The notes: generated from the sequence alone by a model not told the origin. DNA of 64,000 nt from Byssothecium circinans (GCA_010015675.1 ML977021.1:73393-137392), one strand, 5' to 3'. Positions 33,332-44,534 are shown, counted from the first letter of the stretch. Made by a program: numbers and translations.

Positions 33332-34113
33332 GATTTCAATTGATTGAAAGGGCTTGTAGGGAGGGATATGCGATTATCATTGTATACATATTTTGAGCGA
33401 GGCGTTGGTCAAGATGGAGCTTTTGCATTATCTGGAGCTTCTTCGGGCTGCACGTATACCTTCCTCTAGATGCATTTTAGGCGAAATAGTGTCATTTGGG
33501 CTTCTATAACTTCCTAATGGAGTGGTTCAGACACCCATGTCCTCGCAAATAATCGTGAGAAGACCAGGGACCTGGTGAGGAAGCAGCAGGGAGGGATCGA
33601 CGGACCATGCGAAATCAGAGGGACGAGTGACTTGCTTTTATTAAAGTAATATTTTGCCGAAGATCCTGAGTGTGAAAGGAAGGGCGAGAGAGAAGCTGAG
33701 CGCTGTAACAATGGGCAATATTTGCGATTCTCAAGCCTTTTCAGATTTCGGTGTGTATGCTTGCAGCAATGAAACCAACATCTCATATACTGGCAAATTC
33801 TCAAGAGCATCTATTCCAGAGCCGATCGTTTCATTCCTGATTGTATTCCGTTCATTCTAGTCCAAACCCGACGATGGGTCTCTTCCATCCGACACCGCTC
33901 ATCATAGTGTGCAGCACCGCCCCTTCAGCGAAGCAGACATCGGGTTATAAGCAGTATCCGAGACTGCACATATATGTGACAACGTACCAAGACAAGCAGA
34001 GAAAAGACGGTATACAACCACCCTCCTCTGCGTATATATACCACCTGACAGAAGAAGTTTTCAAACGAACCCCACTACATGACCGTACTCCATGGAAAGC
34101 AGGCTCCTTCCCC
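33332..34113. other. Intergenic downstream of MCU
   Basis: About 780 bases. The first part should be the MCU 3' UTR. No gene, RNA or repeat was recognised before the palindrome that begins near 34114. Confidence 0.35.
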
Positions 34114-34330
34114 TTTCAATGAGAACGAGAACCCTTCAGCTATCATCATTCCTTATCCTCAGCTCAGCTACTTCAATAACGTGCGGCCTATTCCTCCAGC
34201 AACCAAAGAAGAAATCCTTGATTTTCAACAGAAGCATGTTATCTTTAGTCGCCGAAGGAATAGGACGCACGTTATTGAAGTAGCTAAGCTGAGGATAAGG
34301 GATGAGGATTGTTAAAGAGGTCTCGTTCGT
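34114..34330. repeat. Long palindrome (about 100-bp arms), part of dispersed repeat copy B
   Basis: The left arm (about 34114-34212) and right arm (about 34244-34330) are inverted copies. The left arm reads TTATCCTCAGCTCAGCTACT then TCAATAACGTGCGGCCTATT; the right arm in reverse complement reads TTATCCTCAGCTTAGCTACT then TCAATAACGTGCGTCCTATT. Both continue inward to CAACCAAAGA / CGACTAAAGA and outward through CCCTTT and GAACGAGA. Because of the symmetry, both strands encode near-identical short peptides, which is not evidence for a gene. A diverged AT-rich version lies at about 28605-28760. Confidence 0.8.
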
Positions 34331-34553
34331 ATTAAAAGGGGAAGCCATGATATGCGAGGGTGTGGATAAAGAAGGAAGATAAGTGAGAGAAACAAATTTA
34401 TACGCAGTATGCGACCTTAACCGACCACCTAACTAAAGCACCGGCCTGGAGAATTCAACTCGTATGAAGCTAGATATTAGCAATAACCCCTACGAACTTA
34501 GCCCTCTTGGCCCGCTATCAGAGTTCTTCAACTCGCTATGGCCGCAACTTCCA
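34278..34553. repeat. Dispersed repeat, copy B
   Basis: Same-orientation match to 28727-29140 over its whole length, but without the minisatellite: the corresponding place reads ACCTTAACCGACCACCTAAC then TAAAGCACCGG. The end nearest 34553 matches the last coding bases of the orphan gene at 29050 in reverse complement (GTTGCGGCCATAGCGAG against GTTGTGGCCATCGCGAG). The reading frame there is interrupted by TGA and TAA, so it is a pseudogene fragment. The distance between copies is about 5.4 kb. Confidence 0.75.
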
Positions 34554-35897
34554 GCAGGCTCCTTCGACAAGGCAAATATCCATCATGTCGTAGACGTAAT
34601 ACGTTGAAAAATCCATTCCGCTATTCCTAAAGTGCACTGCACTAGATGGCGGTGAAATAGGCTGCAAATGGATTGTCCGCGGAGTAGTCTGGCTACACGT
34701 TAGGAAGGAGGACCAAGGACAAGAAACAACTGTGTAGCTACACACCATCCAAATAGGGGCCAAAGTTTCTGCAGTCTTGCCTGGACCTGTAGAGGGAGGA
34801 CCACTGTTGTTGAGGTATCCACTCTCAGCCTCCCCACTGTCTGGACCGACCGCATAGGTCATGTATATATATAGAAACGTGAAACGTAAAGAGCATCACA
34901 GTTTTCCACTGTTGTTGAGCGTACAGTTGACTCTGTCGATTGCCGGGCTTTGTAGGTTTGTATATTGCTTCCGATTCAGCCGAAAATCATGGAATCTGGA
35001 TGACGATGCCGATTGTAGCCTATAGTCCTCTTACATGACATCCTTTTGCGTCGGGAAGCTCCCCGGTGTCTGGATCGATCGTACTGGGCTTTGCTTTATC
35101 AGTCGAGCCGAGGCGGTGCCGAAGGCGTCTTATACCGAACTACAATATGAATCAGCCATAGATCAAAGAAGTTGTTACGAGGACATGCAAGGAATGGAAA
35201 GAAAACCGAGGAACAAGAGGAAGGGAGATTCGAATGGGGGATGTTGGTGGCGAAAGAGAAGATGAGAAAAGGGATATCGTACTAGACGCCGAGGGTAAGA
35301 GAAGCAATACAACCACCCCCACCTCTGAGCGGTTATATACGGAAGGTGGTATATATATATATCAAGCCGATAAAAGAAAACATCCACATTATACATAGAG
35401 AAAGCGAAATATTGGAAATCGCAATGACTTTAAATGAGAATAACACGTCCTCCTCCTTTATATACCAAGCCATTAGCCTAGGTATACATCAACATGAATG
35501 GCTGCTGATCTGACACTGAGAGTACACCACATGCGCTGGATCGAACGGATGAGGCGTTTGCGAAGGCTGCGCTGCGGGTGCAAGGTATGACCATGGACGC
35601 GGAGTAAGTCCATGTGTCAAGAGTCATACAACGCTTTCCAAAGTTTACGCATAGTAAAGTATTACCGAACGACTTTTTCACTGGCGCTGTACACAATACC
35701 GGGAACGTGGATACTGGCCGATAGCAGTTCATAATGAAAGAAACAAAATCTGCTATTATGATAATCATACAAGTGGAAGATATACCAACCGTATGATCTA
35801 CTGTAACCTTCATCCTGCCAACTGGTCCGCTTGACGTCTCACCCGCAACCACCCACAACACCACCCACACCTAAAAGTGCGACTCCACATGAGCCAC
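34554..35897. other. Intergenic between repeat copy B and GH5 gene
   Basis: About 1.3 kb. It holds GACTCTGTCGATTGC near 34930 (shared with the HET gene promoter), a short (TA)n run at about 35350-35362 and AT-rich sequence around 35400-35470. Open frames at 34536-34862 and 35478-35870 have no family motif and I do not accept them. The 35478-35897 part is probably the 3' flank of the GH5 gene. Confidence 0.35.
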
Positions 35898-37342
35898 TCA
35901 AAAGTTCGTGCAGTACTTCCCAAACTTCCGATTGTCCAGCGGTTGGGGGAACACACCCGCGTCCAGAAGTTGGAAGAGATCCCACTCGCCGGCCGAGCCC
36001 TCAGTCTTGAAGTTCCAGAACACCCAACCATTGCTTTTTGCCTCAAAGGCATCGAGCTGCGTCTCAATGTACTTCCTCACATCGTCTTTCCATTCTTGAC
36101 TCCAATCCTTCACCTTCCCGCTCTTCCCCTTACACGACCCGATCCACGAACTCCCAAACCAGCTTCCCTCGTACCGATTTCCCGAATTGAACCCATTGAT
36201 ATGCGGCGCACAGTCCGTCATTGCACCCGACCACTCTCCAACAATGAGCCATTTATCTGAGTGGTCGTATAGGTCGATCGAGTTACACGTCAGTGTCCTG
36301 TGATCCGTTGTACTCATGCCCACCAGTGAGGAATCAAAGATCTGGTACTCGTGATGGTCTACGACGACCAATTGCGCGTTGTTGTCGCTGGGCGTGAGGA
36401 ATTCGTTGAGCCATGCGGGGTCCCAGAAGCCATCGTGCATCATCATTGGAGTCTCACTGATGAGGCGCAAATTGTAGTACCCGTCGCGGTAAAACTGCTT
36501 GCTGCGTGAAGAGGAAGGTAGAAGTCAGTGTACATCCGACAGGCGCCTGGAAGAGGAGTACGTACACCGTATTCAAATCAAGAGTATTGAGGGTAGGCTC
36601 ATTGAGCAACTCAATAGCAATGACCACATCCTGATTCTTCGGCACTGCGTACTTGTCCTCCAAAATCTTAAGAACCTTGTGCGTCTGCCAAATACTCTCT
36701 CCATCACCCCAGCCCGGCCACGCTGCCTTGTGCCCACTATGATCGAACCCGTTCTGGGATTTCGGTGCTGCATGAAGATCGATGATGACCTTCAAGCCTG
36801 TCTCTCTCGCCCAGCCAATGGCTTTGTCAAGGTATGGAGCAGCTCCGGAAGTATACGGAGCGCCGTCATCGAGGTATGCCCAGTAGCCGATAGGAATTCG
36901 CACGACATTGAAGCCGGCTTTCTTGATCTTCTTGAAGTCGGCGAGCTTGACAAACTTGTCCCAGTGGGGCTTGAGTGCGTCGTAGCACCCTTGTTTGCCG
37001 AGCTTTGTGCATAGTGCCCACTCGTCGCCGATGGTGAGCTCCGGAGTGCTGTGTTTGGTAAAGATGGAGGGGACGAGAAACCTAGCCTGGTTAGGAGTGC
37101 GACGATGGACTGTAACTCGTTGAGTCGGGGTCTTACGATTCGAGAACAAGCCATCCTCCGATATTGACGCCCCGAACCTTAGTTTTCGCCCAATCGAAGG
37201 CTACGCGTCGCTGTTCAAGTTTACTATTACTCATTAGTAGCTGATCAAGTAGTGAAACATGTCGTGCTCACCTCGTCGGCGCAGTGCTCACTAAGGGAAC
37301 AGCAGCAGCTAGGATAGCCGTAAATGAAAGTTGAAAGCGCAT
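35898..37342 (-). CDS. Secreted exo-beta-1,3-glucanase, glycoside hydrolase family 5
   Basis: Four exons (37342-37292, 37210-37137, 37081-36566, 36501-35898) give 414 aa. Conserved stretches in order are FDWAKTKVRGVNIGGWLVLE, GFNVVRIPIGYWA, VIIDLHAAPKSQNGFDHSG, IELLNEPT with acid/base Glu203, and LIVGEWSGAMTDC with nucleophile Glu303. This is the yeast Exg1-type group that trims beta-1,3-glucan in the cell wall or from outside sources. The first exon encodes a hydrophobic signal-like start (MRFQLSFTAILAAAVPL). Two identical GTGAGCAC donors lie 20 bases apart here; only the first keeps frame with RRVAFDW. The downstream site would give a longer, more classical signal peptide (ending VSTAPT) but shifts the frame, so exon 1 is the weak point of the model. 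Confidence 0.9.
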
Positions 37343-38064
37343 AATGAAGGAAAACGGATGTAATGCTGCTAGACAAGCATGTAACCAAGTATGCACCCAA
37401 AAAGGAGTCCAAAAATTAAGAGGTGAGTGACTAAAAGAGGAGCGTGATGAGGTTCGGATATGGGGGAACGAGTTGAGTTGGGGTTCCTTGGCCGGTGGAC
37501 AGAGGTGACACCATTTTTTAAGCCGATGGAAAGTACGACACGAGGTTGTCAACAATAATGCATAATCTCAAGAAGGTGCTACAGTACTAGTGCAGAAGCG
37601 CTGGGAAATGTCACTAGACTCAAAGAAGGAACGATCATCCACACTAGTACTGGGTACAGGACTCCGTAGGGTGTCAAAACAAGAAAAAGATTTCCCAGGT
37701 TCAAAGACTTTTGTCACATTATCACTTAGAAAGGTTGACGTCGCGAACGGTAGTCCTACAAACATGAGTGCGTGAGATTATGATTAACTAAATAGTACGG
37801 AAGACCGAAAACCCATTCTGCATTGGTAGGACAAAGATCAAAATTACTTGACAGGATCTCTCGCGGGGCTGTAAAAGCCGGCAGTAGCACCCGTGTTGAA
37901 GTCCCCGCCAGAAGTCTGGCAGAGTTATACAGACCGTCCATGTAGAAAAGCTACCTTCTAGTTTCTACCTTAATGCCGACTTTCTCTGCTCCATGAGAGA
38001 GGATATCGAAATTTCTTTTGCAGGGCTTCCACAAACACAACCGCAACCAGAGCAATGCGACCAC
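37343..38064. other. Intergenic between GH5 promoter and oxalate decarboxylase 3' end
   Basis: About 720 bases. The right-to-left promoter of the GH5 gene lies next to 37343. A short inverted pair, CAGTACTAGTG and CACTAGTACTG, occurs near 37580 and 37645. Nothing else was recognised. Confidence 0.35.
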
Positions 38065-39655
38065 CTATTCCTTAAGAGGGTTCCCAGTGAAGTTTGTCGT
38101 CGTCATATCTGGGTTACCAGGGACGATAAGTGGCTTGACCTTGGGCAGAGTATCCAGAAGAGCGTCATCGAGGTGAAGATGGTCCTTGACAATCTGCCTC
38201 GGGGTCAGGCCCAACCACTGGTTGACGCTAACATCGCTGTAGTGGTCGGCACGGAGAACCTCCAAGAAGACTACACTCGTGTTGCCCGTGTTCTCAATGT
38301 AGTGTGCGTTGGGTACCGGAATGTAACCTATTAGAAAGTCAGTAAAATTGTCCTGAAGGGTTTACGAGGAGAGTGGGGAGCAACGTACCAACATCTCCAG
38401 CAGTGAAATCAAAAGTGCGGGAGCTGGTAGGCGCCTGGTAAATGGTCATACGAGCAGAGCCCTTGAGGAAGTAGTTCCACTCGTCCGAGGTGGTGTGCCA
38501 ATGCATCTCGCGCATAGCACCGGGTTCGATGGTGACAAGAGCCGCTGAGAAGCCCTTGGCGAGCGGGAAATTAAGCGGGTCGACAATCTTGACACTTCCA
38601 CCGGGAACTCTGTATGGCTCTTGCTTGGAGAAATGGTACGTGTAAGACTTTTGTTTGGACACGATACCAGCGGGGCCTGTGACGTTCTGCTCCTCAATAT
38701 TTTTTGGTGCCTTTGTGCCAGGGAAAATCCAGAGTTGTTCGGCTGGGATCTTGTTCCTGAAAGAGTCGACTGAAGTGCGGAAGTTTTTTGCGACAACGCT
38801 TTCTGGCGTGCGAAGCATGAGCTCAGAAACGAGGAATGTCTCTTCTTCACTGAAACCACCATCGTCAAAGACGAGCAGGAACTCACAGCCGCCCTCAAAG
38901 GCCTGGATAGAGTGAGGGATACCAGCAGGGAAGAACCAGACATCGCCCTCTGTAACATCATCGACAAATGTTTCACCGTCATCGTTGACGACTTGTATCC
39001 TGACAGAGCCATTGAGCATTAGCGCCCATTCGCCAGCCTTGTGCCAGTGCATTTCGCGGTATGCGTTGGGGCTGAGACGCATGTTCACACCGGCCATATT
39101 AGTAGCGATTGGTAGCTGACCAGTATTCTGCTGTCGAGCCCATCCAGCTCCGGCGAGACCATGGCGATTGTGCGAAAGACCGAAAGGCCATTTAGCGTTG
39201 TCGACATCTCCATAGTCTGAAACTGGGGGAATGAACAGATCGCTGTTCAGACGGTCGTATTCGGGTGTTCTAGCAATGGTCAGTCAACCTGTATTCATGG
39301 GCGTCTAGAAAATTACTGACCTCGGACCAGGATCCGTAGGGCCGGTTGTGCCACCACGAATAGGTTGTGGATTCTTGACCTTCGTGAGATCAATATAAAG
39401 CCCCAGTTTCGGGTCAGCGGACTGTCCCGGCGCCAGTTCAAAGTCACTGGGCGGAATGACAGTGTTTGGATCCGGTACGTTCTCATCTGGACTGTAGCCG
39501 AGGAAGTTTTGAGGACCGTGAAGAGAGCCGGATGACCCAGGAGGGCCAGGATGGTCAAGCTGAGAAGGTGTAGCCGCTCGACCTTGAGCTTGAGGTGCTG
39601 GAATAGCTCCAGCTGGAGCGAGAGAAAGAATGAACGAGGCCACAGAAAGCTTCAT
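38065..39655 (-). CDS. Secreted bicupin oxalate decarboxylase
   Basis: Three exons (39655-39321, 39269-38389, 38327-38065) give 492 aa. A signal peptide opens the protein (MKLSVASFILSLAPAGAIPA), followed by a Pro/Gly-rich linker. Each cupin has its manganese site: REMHWHKAGEW (His186, His188, Glu192) with His231 in the first, and REMHWHTTSDEW (His368, His370, Glu375) with His414 in the second. His414 is supplied by the last exon (VPNAHYIENTG), which supports that splice. The family splits oxalate to formate and CO2 outside the cell or in the wall. That would raise pH and detoxify oxalate in plant-associated or wood-decaying fungi. The lid residues that separate decarboxylase from oxidase activity were not examined. 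Confidence 0.9.
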
Positions 39656-40984
39656 GGTGAAGATGGTGCTTGACTCTGAGGTTGTCGGCTGGGTGGAAGA
39701 TATTGACTCTGAGGTTATCGGCTATGTGGAAGATAGCGATGAGGAGAAAAAAGTTGAGGAGAAAGCACACCTCTTTATACAAAGCCTGAGCTTACCACCG
39801 AGATATTTCCATCCATATGGCAGCTGAGGGGCGATAGTAAATGTGCAGGTGCATATTCGGCGTTCCGTCATCGTGGATGGTGCATCCCTGAGTGTAAAAT
39901 TAGGTACTGCAGCGTCATCATGGTGACTTCAAGTTGGCGACATGAGGCGGTGAGATAATGGCAGAACAACTACCAGGAAGCTGTGAGGAAATTCCTTGTT
40001 AGTTCAAAGGTCGTCCATGGTTGTGGAGGTGGGTTGACTATTCCTCGGGAGAAACATCTATACCGATTCAGACGTTGTAGGGATTGCGGCGCGATAGTCT
40101 ACCGGGGTGCTCATCCCGCCCCAAGGATATTTCGCTATTTGTACATTTATTGAAACATTGGGCTTGTTGCTAGCAAGCCGTGGACAAAAATAATAACGAC
40201 GTCATGCCTTTTTTCTGCGGAGAGGGGATGTAGTGCTGGGGTACAAGGCAATATCCGCGCACTTGCCACATATAGTACTCGAGATATGGGAACGAGCGAG
40301 ACATACGAAAGCGCAGGTGTACCTGGTCTGGGCACGATTTCCATCCACGTGACTTTCCCAAGAAAATGAAGTCACGTGGAGTAAAAACGTGCCGAGACCC
40401 GGTGGTGGTATTCAAGAAGCTTCATCCAGGCAATGACTCGGTTGCAAACAAGTGGACCAACTAAATAATGCAAAGTTTACAAGTGCAGCGATCAACCAAG
40501 GACGGAAGATCTGCAGAGCGTTCTGTTTCTGGCATTTTAACGTGCAGGGCAATCCTTGTGCGGTTTCCGCTCAGTAAGTTACGTAACCCATCGAACCGGG
40601 CCGTCATTGTTTGATCAAAATCTCGGGGTAAGATGCCGAACCAAGTTCGCGGTTCGATGCATAATTCCAAGGGGACAAGGCGAAAACAAATTAGAAAGTT
40701 GTGCAAGCAGCAGGAGAACATTAGGGCCGGAAATTATGCCAGCCTCGAACGGTGCGGGATGAAGGGCGATCCACGTGACACGATACGGACATAACTTGGG
40801 CACACCTACCATTCGGCGAGTCTCTCCAGACTGCTGAAGTGGGGTTGTGATTGATCTGCTTCAGCCGGGTGGGTCAGCGGCAACTCTGTGGCTTGGCTTG
40901 AATGTGGGCAAGATCAACGAGCCTAAACAAGCACTTGGTTGCAAGATGTCGGCACGTACAGTAAAAAGGAAGGTGACGCAAGCT
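39656..40984. other. Intergenic between oxalate decarboxylase promoter and ALG13 3' end
   Basis: About 1.3 kb. The part next to 39656 must contain the oxalate decarboxylase promoter; it includes a near-duplicate pair TATTGACTCTGAGGTTATCG / CTTGACTCTGAGGTTGTCGG at about 39670-39722. A striking palindrome at 40322-40402 is listed separately. No gene was recognised. Confidence 0.4.
40322..40402. repeat. Imperfect palindrome with 33-bp arms and paired CACGTG boxes
   Basis: The left arm 40322-40355 (CCTGGTCTGGGCACGATTTC to CCACGTGACTT) and the right arm 40370-40402 (AAGTCACGTGGAGTAAAAAC to GAGACCCGG) are inverted copies with about six mismatches, separated by about 14 bases. The inner CCACGTGACTT / AAGTCACGTGG are perfect. 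CACGTG is the E-box bound by bHLH factors such as Cbf1, so the pair could be a bidirectional regulatory site. It could equally be a small hairpin transposon remnant. Confidence 0.7.
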
Positions 40985-41688
40985 TCATTCCATGAAGCCC
41001 ATAGTCTCATCCATGATTGCAGCAAAGCTTTTCGTCTCGCGGTGCTTGCCACTAGTGATTGGTGGAAATTGGGACATCTTCACTCGGAAGCCTTCAGACT
41101 TTTTTATGGCTGACGAGAGATTCCTGTAGCATTGCATTAGCGAGCGCGATATCTGCTTTGCGACTCTTCCAGTGCATACTTGACATCGCCGCGGAGCAAG
41201 TAGTTCGACTTTTCCATCGCAGCAGCAAGCTCTTCTTGGTGGTTATCGAGCAGTTGAGTATTGGGAACCACGACAAGAGGGATCTGATATCGCAAAGCTG
41301 CCAGTATCGAGCCCGAGCCTAGTGTTATTAGGCCTGTGTGCAATGCTTAGCTCAACGGATAAAGCGGCGTACCTGCATGCGAGATAACCAGACCGTTCGA
41401 TTGCTGGACCAGAGCGAACTGTTCATGAAGCCCGTGCTTGTTGAAATCCATGCCGTTGATCTCTAATGATCGCTTGGCGGAGGCTTGTTGTAACCTCGTC
41501 CGGGCAGCAGTCGCATTGGTGCTAAAGACGTGTCCTGCAGTCCCATGCTGGACTAGTAGATTCGTAAAGCCTGCATCCAGTAATGCATCCACGGAGGAAG
41601 GGCTCAAAACTGCTTCGATGAGAGCTGTGAACGGCGCCGTTGCACCCGTGGTGACGAAGCAAACCTTCTGCGTGGTTTGTTCTGTCAT
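40985..41688 (-). CDS. ALG13: UDP-GlcNAc transferase subunit Alg13 (N-glycosylation)
   Basis: Three exons (41688-41373, 41318-41180, 41123-40985) give 197 aa. The start is MTEQTTQKVCFVTTGATAPF. The middle holds the glycosyltransferase GT28-type nucleotide-sugar motif across the first intron (LVISHAGSGSILAALRYQIP) and LVVVPNTQLLDNHQEELA. If the second intron is left unspliced the frame stops early. Splicing at GTATGC/TACAG restores the usual fungal C-terminus TSGKHRETKSFAAIMDETMG. Alg13 is the catalytic subunit that pairs with membrane-bound Alg14 at the ER to add the second GlcNAc to the dolichol-linked precursor. No ALG14 gene is nearby. Confidence 0.9.
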
Positions 41689-41920
41689 ACTGAAGGATCT
41701 GTAGGCGTTATTGGTAATCAATCGCGAATATCATAAAATTCGGCGAGCAAGAAAGTGCAAATGCGTCGAGGTAAGTATGAGCGACCACAAACGACGGGCG
41801 GTGTCTTCAATGTCCCGGAGCACGGTCGCACTTTCTTCCGTCAAATGCCAAGCACGGAGGTCCGCTCCTGCATAGCGAAATGTTCAGGTGACGCATCGAG
41901 AGTCAACGTATTCCATCCCA

Positions 41921-43129
41921 ATGGCTTCTGTATCACGGCGGGTACTTTTCTACACACGGCGGTGCCCGTCGCAGATATCACTACAATATACGACGACCCG
42001 ATACGCACCACAATGGCAACGGCCACTCTCCACAACCACACATCTTCGCGCAGATGAGCCTACCAAGGAAAGTTCTGTGACCGCCACAGCTGCCGAACCA
42101 CCGAACAAAATTCTCGAGCAACTGAACAACGCGGCAACAGCGCAATCAGAAAATGCCGCTTCTTCAAGCTCCCCAGGCGCACCACCTCTATCCCGAGCCG
42201 CCAGGGAACTAGCCAAAATCGTCGCAGACCTCAAAGCCCTAGACCCAGAAGCCGTCCAGGAAGCCATTCGGAAAGGACGTCAAGATATTCCACTCGTCAG
42301 GGAGGATGATGAGCTTGAAACGGACGAAGATTTCGACGTTACAGAAGACAAGGGCAAAGCTGGTTTCTGGGCAGAGGGAGAGGAGAGCATGGGGCCAGAT
42401 GAGGATTACTTTGCAGACGATTTGACGAGTTTGGGTCACGGAGAGCTGGAGAAGCATAGGGAGCTGAGAGAGTACGCCAGGCTGATTGCTTGGGAACTGC
42501 CGCTTTTGAGCCGTACGTACCATCTTGTATCAACCTCGGAGAAGCGTTGCAAATGCTAACATGAGACAGAGCTCGCGCGACCATTTGAACCGCCAACAAC
42601 AGCCACACCGTTTCGCTTCCGCTATACGTCTTACCTAGGCGAAAGACACCCTGCCGTCAACAAAGTCGTCGTCGAATTCACCGCAAGCGACATGAACCTC
42701 CTTCCCACACAACGCGACAAGCTGATCAAGCTCGCCGGAGTACGGTACAACCCCGACACCGACATCATCAAAATGTCATGCGAGCAGTTTGATACGCAGA
42801 CACAGAACAAGCGTTTCCTGGGGGAGACCATTGAGAAGCTTCTAGCGGAAGCGAAGGACGGCAAAGACACCTTCGCAGACGTGCCATTTGACTTTAGACA
42901 TCACAAGCCCAAGGTTAAGCACGAGTTTCCCAAGGAATGGATTCTTACGCCCGAGAGGAAGAAGTATCTCGAGGAAAAGAGGGCAGAGAGCTTCAAGCTG
43001 GACGACCAGAAGTTGAACAACGGTTTGCTCATTGATGGACAAAAGGTTATCGAGACGAACCTACCGTTCACTGCGCCAATGCCAGAGCCAGCGATGGTGG
43101 GAGGAGCCCGTGGCAGAGCGTTGAGATGA
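41921..43129 (+). CDS. RSM24: Mitochondrial small-subunit ribosomal protein mS35 (Rsm24)
   Basis: Two exons (41921-42512 and 42570-43129) give 383 aa. The N-terminus is Arg/Ser/Thr-rich (MASVSRRVLFYTRRCPSQIS), a mitochondrial targeting sequence. An acidic linker leads to the conserved domain, which starts just before the intron (LIAWELPLLSQLARPFEPP) and continues with FRFRYTSYLGERHPAVNKVV and LAGVRYNPDTDIIKMSCEQF. These match the fungal 37S protein Rsm24, the mS35 family. The ATG at 41921 is the first in frame. The gene lies divergent to ALG13 with about 230 bases between starts. Confidence 0.87.
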
Positions 43130-43352
43130 GGACGAATAGATGTACAAAGATTTGCTGTAATATGTTGTACAATATTAAATGCACTTAGGGTCTTTGGTCC
43201 AAAATGTAGAAATATCAGGCGACCATTCCCAACGCGCCAATATTGAATTCCAAAATTATTTCCCAAGGGTATCTACCCCATACGCGCCAACGCCAATTCA
43301 TGAAAGACCCTGATGGGAGCAAATACACCATGCACCATTGATGGAGGCACAA

Positions 43353-44534
43353 TCAGCCAGCAGCGCCTGCGCTCGCCCTATTCTTCTTTCTGCTTCCCTT
43401 AGTAGCCGAGTCACCATCCTCTCTTTTTCGCTTGTTGGCAGGTCGACTGCTTCCACCTTTCGGTCGGTATGCGCTATCATCGTCGCCGCCCTTGCTCTTC
43501 CGCGACTTGCCCGTCTCTGGGACGAAACCTGTGTCATCGTCTTCGTGATCTGTTTTCGGACCTGGAGTGCCGTGGGTAGCAGACGGGCGCTTGTTGCGAC
43601 CGCCTGCGTTGCCTGTTCGCGCCGCCGACTTCTCCGATACATTCTCGGGATGCTGTGGGTCCTTGTCTTGGAGGAAGACCTGTGGCTGGTTCTTGCGCAG
43701 CCAGTTGTAAACACTGCTGGGATTCCGCACAGTGAGATCTTTCTCGGAAGGTGGAGCTTGCGTAGGGAGCATGCGGAGAGGACGGCCGTCGCGTGCATGG
43801 GGGTGGTAGCTTGGATCAATTATCGCTAGGTCGATCGCTAGAAGGTACTCTTCCTCGTGTGCAGGTGTCATATACCCTGGTGCGGCTTCTGTGAGGTCTA
43901 TGCCATCGATAGGCGGCTCAGGGACGTCAGTGGTGTGTGGAACTTTCTCTTCTAGACTCGCGAGTGTCCGCAACGGCTGGACCTGTTGCGAAGAATGTAA
44001 CCGTTCAGCCTTTCGCGCATAATCTTCTGCTGTAATGGCGCCACTCGCGAGCTCTTCCCTAAGGTCATGAAGTTTTTGTTGCACGGTCTCGGGTGTCGGA
44101 TCTGTTGGAAGCGACGGGTCGGCGGCTTCAATTTCGGCGAGGCTGCGCAGGTCGACGCGGAGAGGTGCTGGCAGGCGGGCGGTGTCGTTCATGCTGAGAA
44201 GCAGTTCTAGTATTTGACTATACATGGTCAGCCATGTGGTGATTCTCTTGCGCGGACGCGCATACTCGTTCTGCTCCTGCAACCGCCGGGACAGTGCCTG
44301 AGCCCGCCATTCATCCATGATCAATTGGTTGCTCGCCGTCATGGTCTCCTCAAATCTTGCGCGCATCTTGCGATACTTACGCCTAAAAGCATGGTCAGCT
44401 TCGCGATTCGATACTTTTGTTGACGCGTCCTACCTCCATGACCGCTTGACAGGCGGCTTGCCATCGGCGCCGGCGTCTGGGTGCGCGGCCGCATCAAGCT
44501 GACCTTCGGGGAGCGGTTCGGTTGCGGCAGACAT
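43353..44534 (-). CDS. IEC3: INO80 complex subunit Iec3 homologue
   Basis: Two exons (44534-44434 and 44382-43353) give 376 aa. The 51-bp intron sits inside the conserved N-terminal motif, restored as VKRSWRRKYRKMRARFEETM. The rest of the N-terminal region, about residues 33-110, matches the fungal Iec3 family (helical, with LSRRLQEQNEYARPRKRITT). The C-terminal third is charged and Ser/Gly-rich with Lys/Arg clusters suggesting nuclear import. Iec3 was described in fission yeast as an accessory subunit of the INO80 chromatin remodeller. The function is inferred from family membership only. Confidence 0.82.

Noticed and set aside
34079..34348. Similar short peptides (containing IPYPQLSYFNNVRPIP) on both strands
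   Set aside because: This is produced by the palindrome itself; mirror-image DNA gives the same peptide on both strands.
34536..34862. 108-codon minus-strand frame partly overlapping repeat copy B
   Set aside because: It ends inside the repeat in a different frame from the orphan gene, its translation has no motif, and similarity to the orphan gene's first exon is too weak to claim.
35478..35870. 130-codon minus-strand frame downstream of the GH5 gene
   Set aside because: No domain or homologous motif, odd composition, and it lies in the expected 3' flank of the GH5 gene.
41137..41179. Early stop version of ALG13 (unspliced second intron)
   Set aside because: Splicing at 41179/41124 restores a C-terminus that matches the Alg13 family, so the early stop is intronic.
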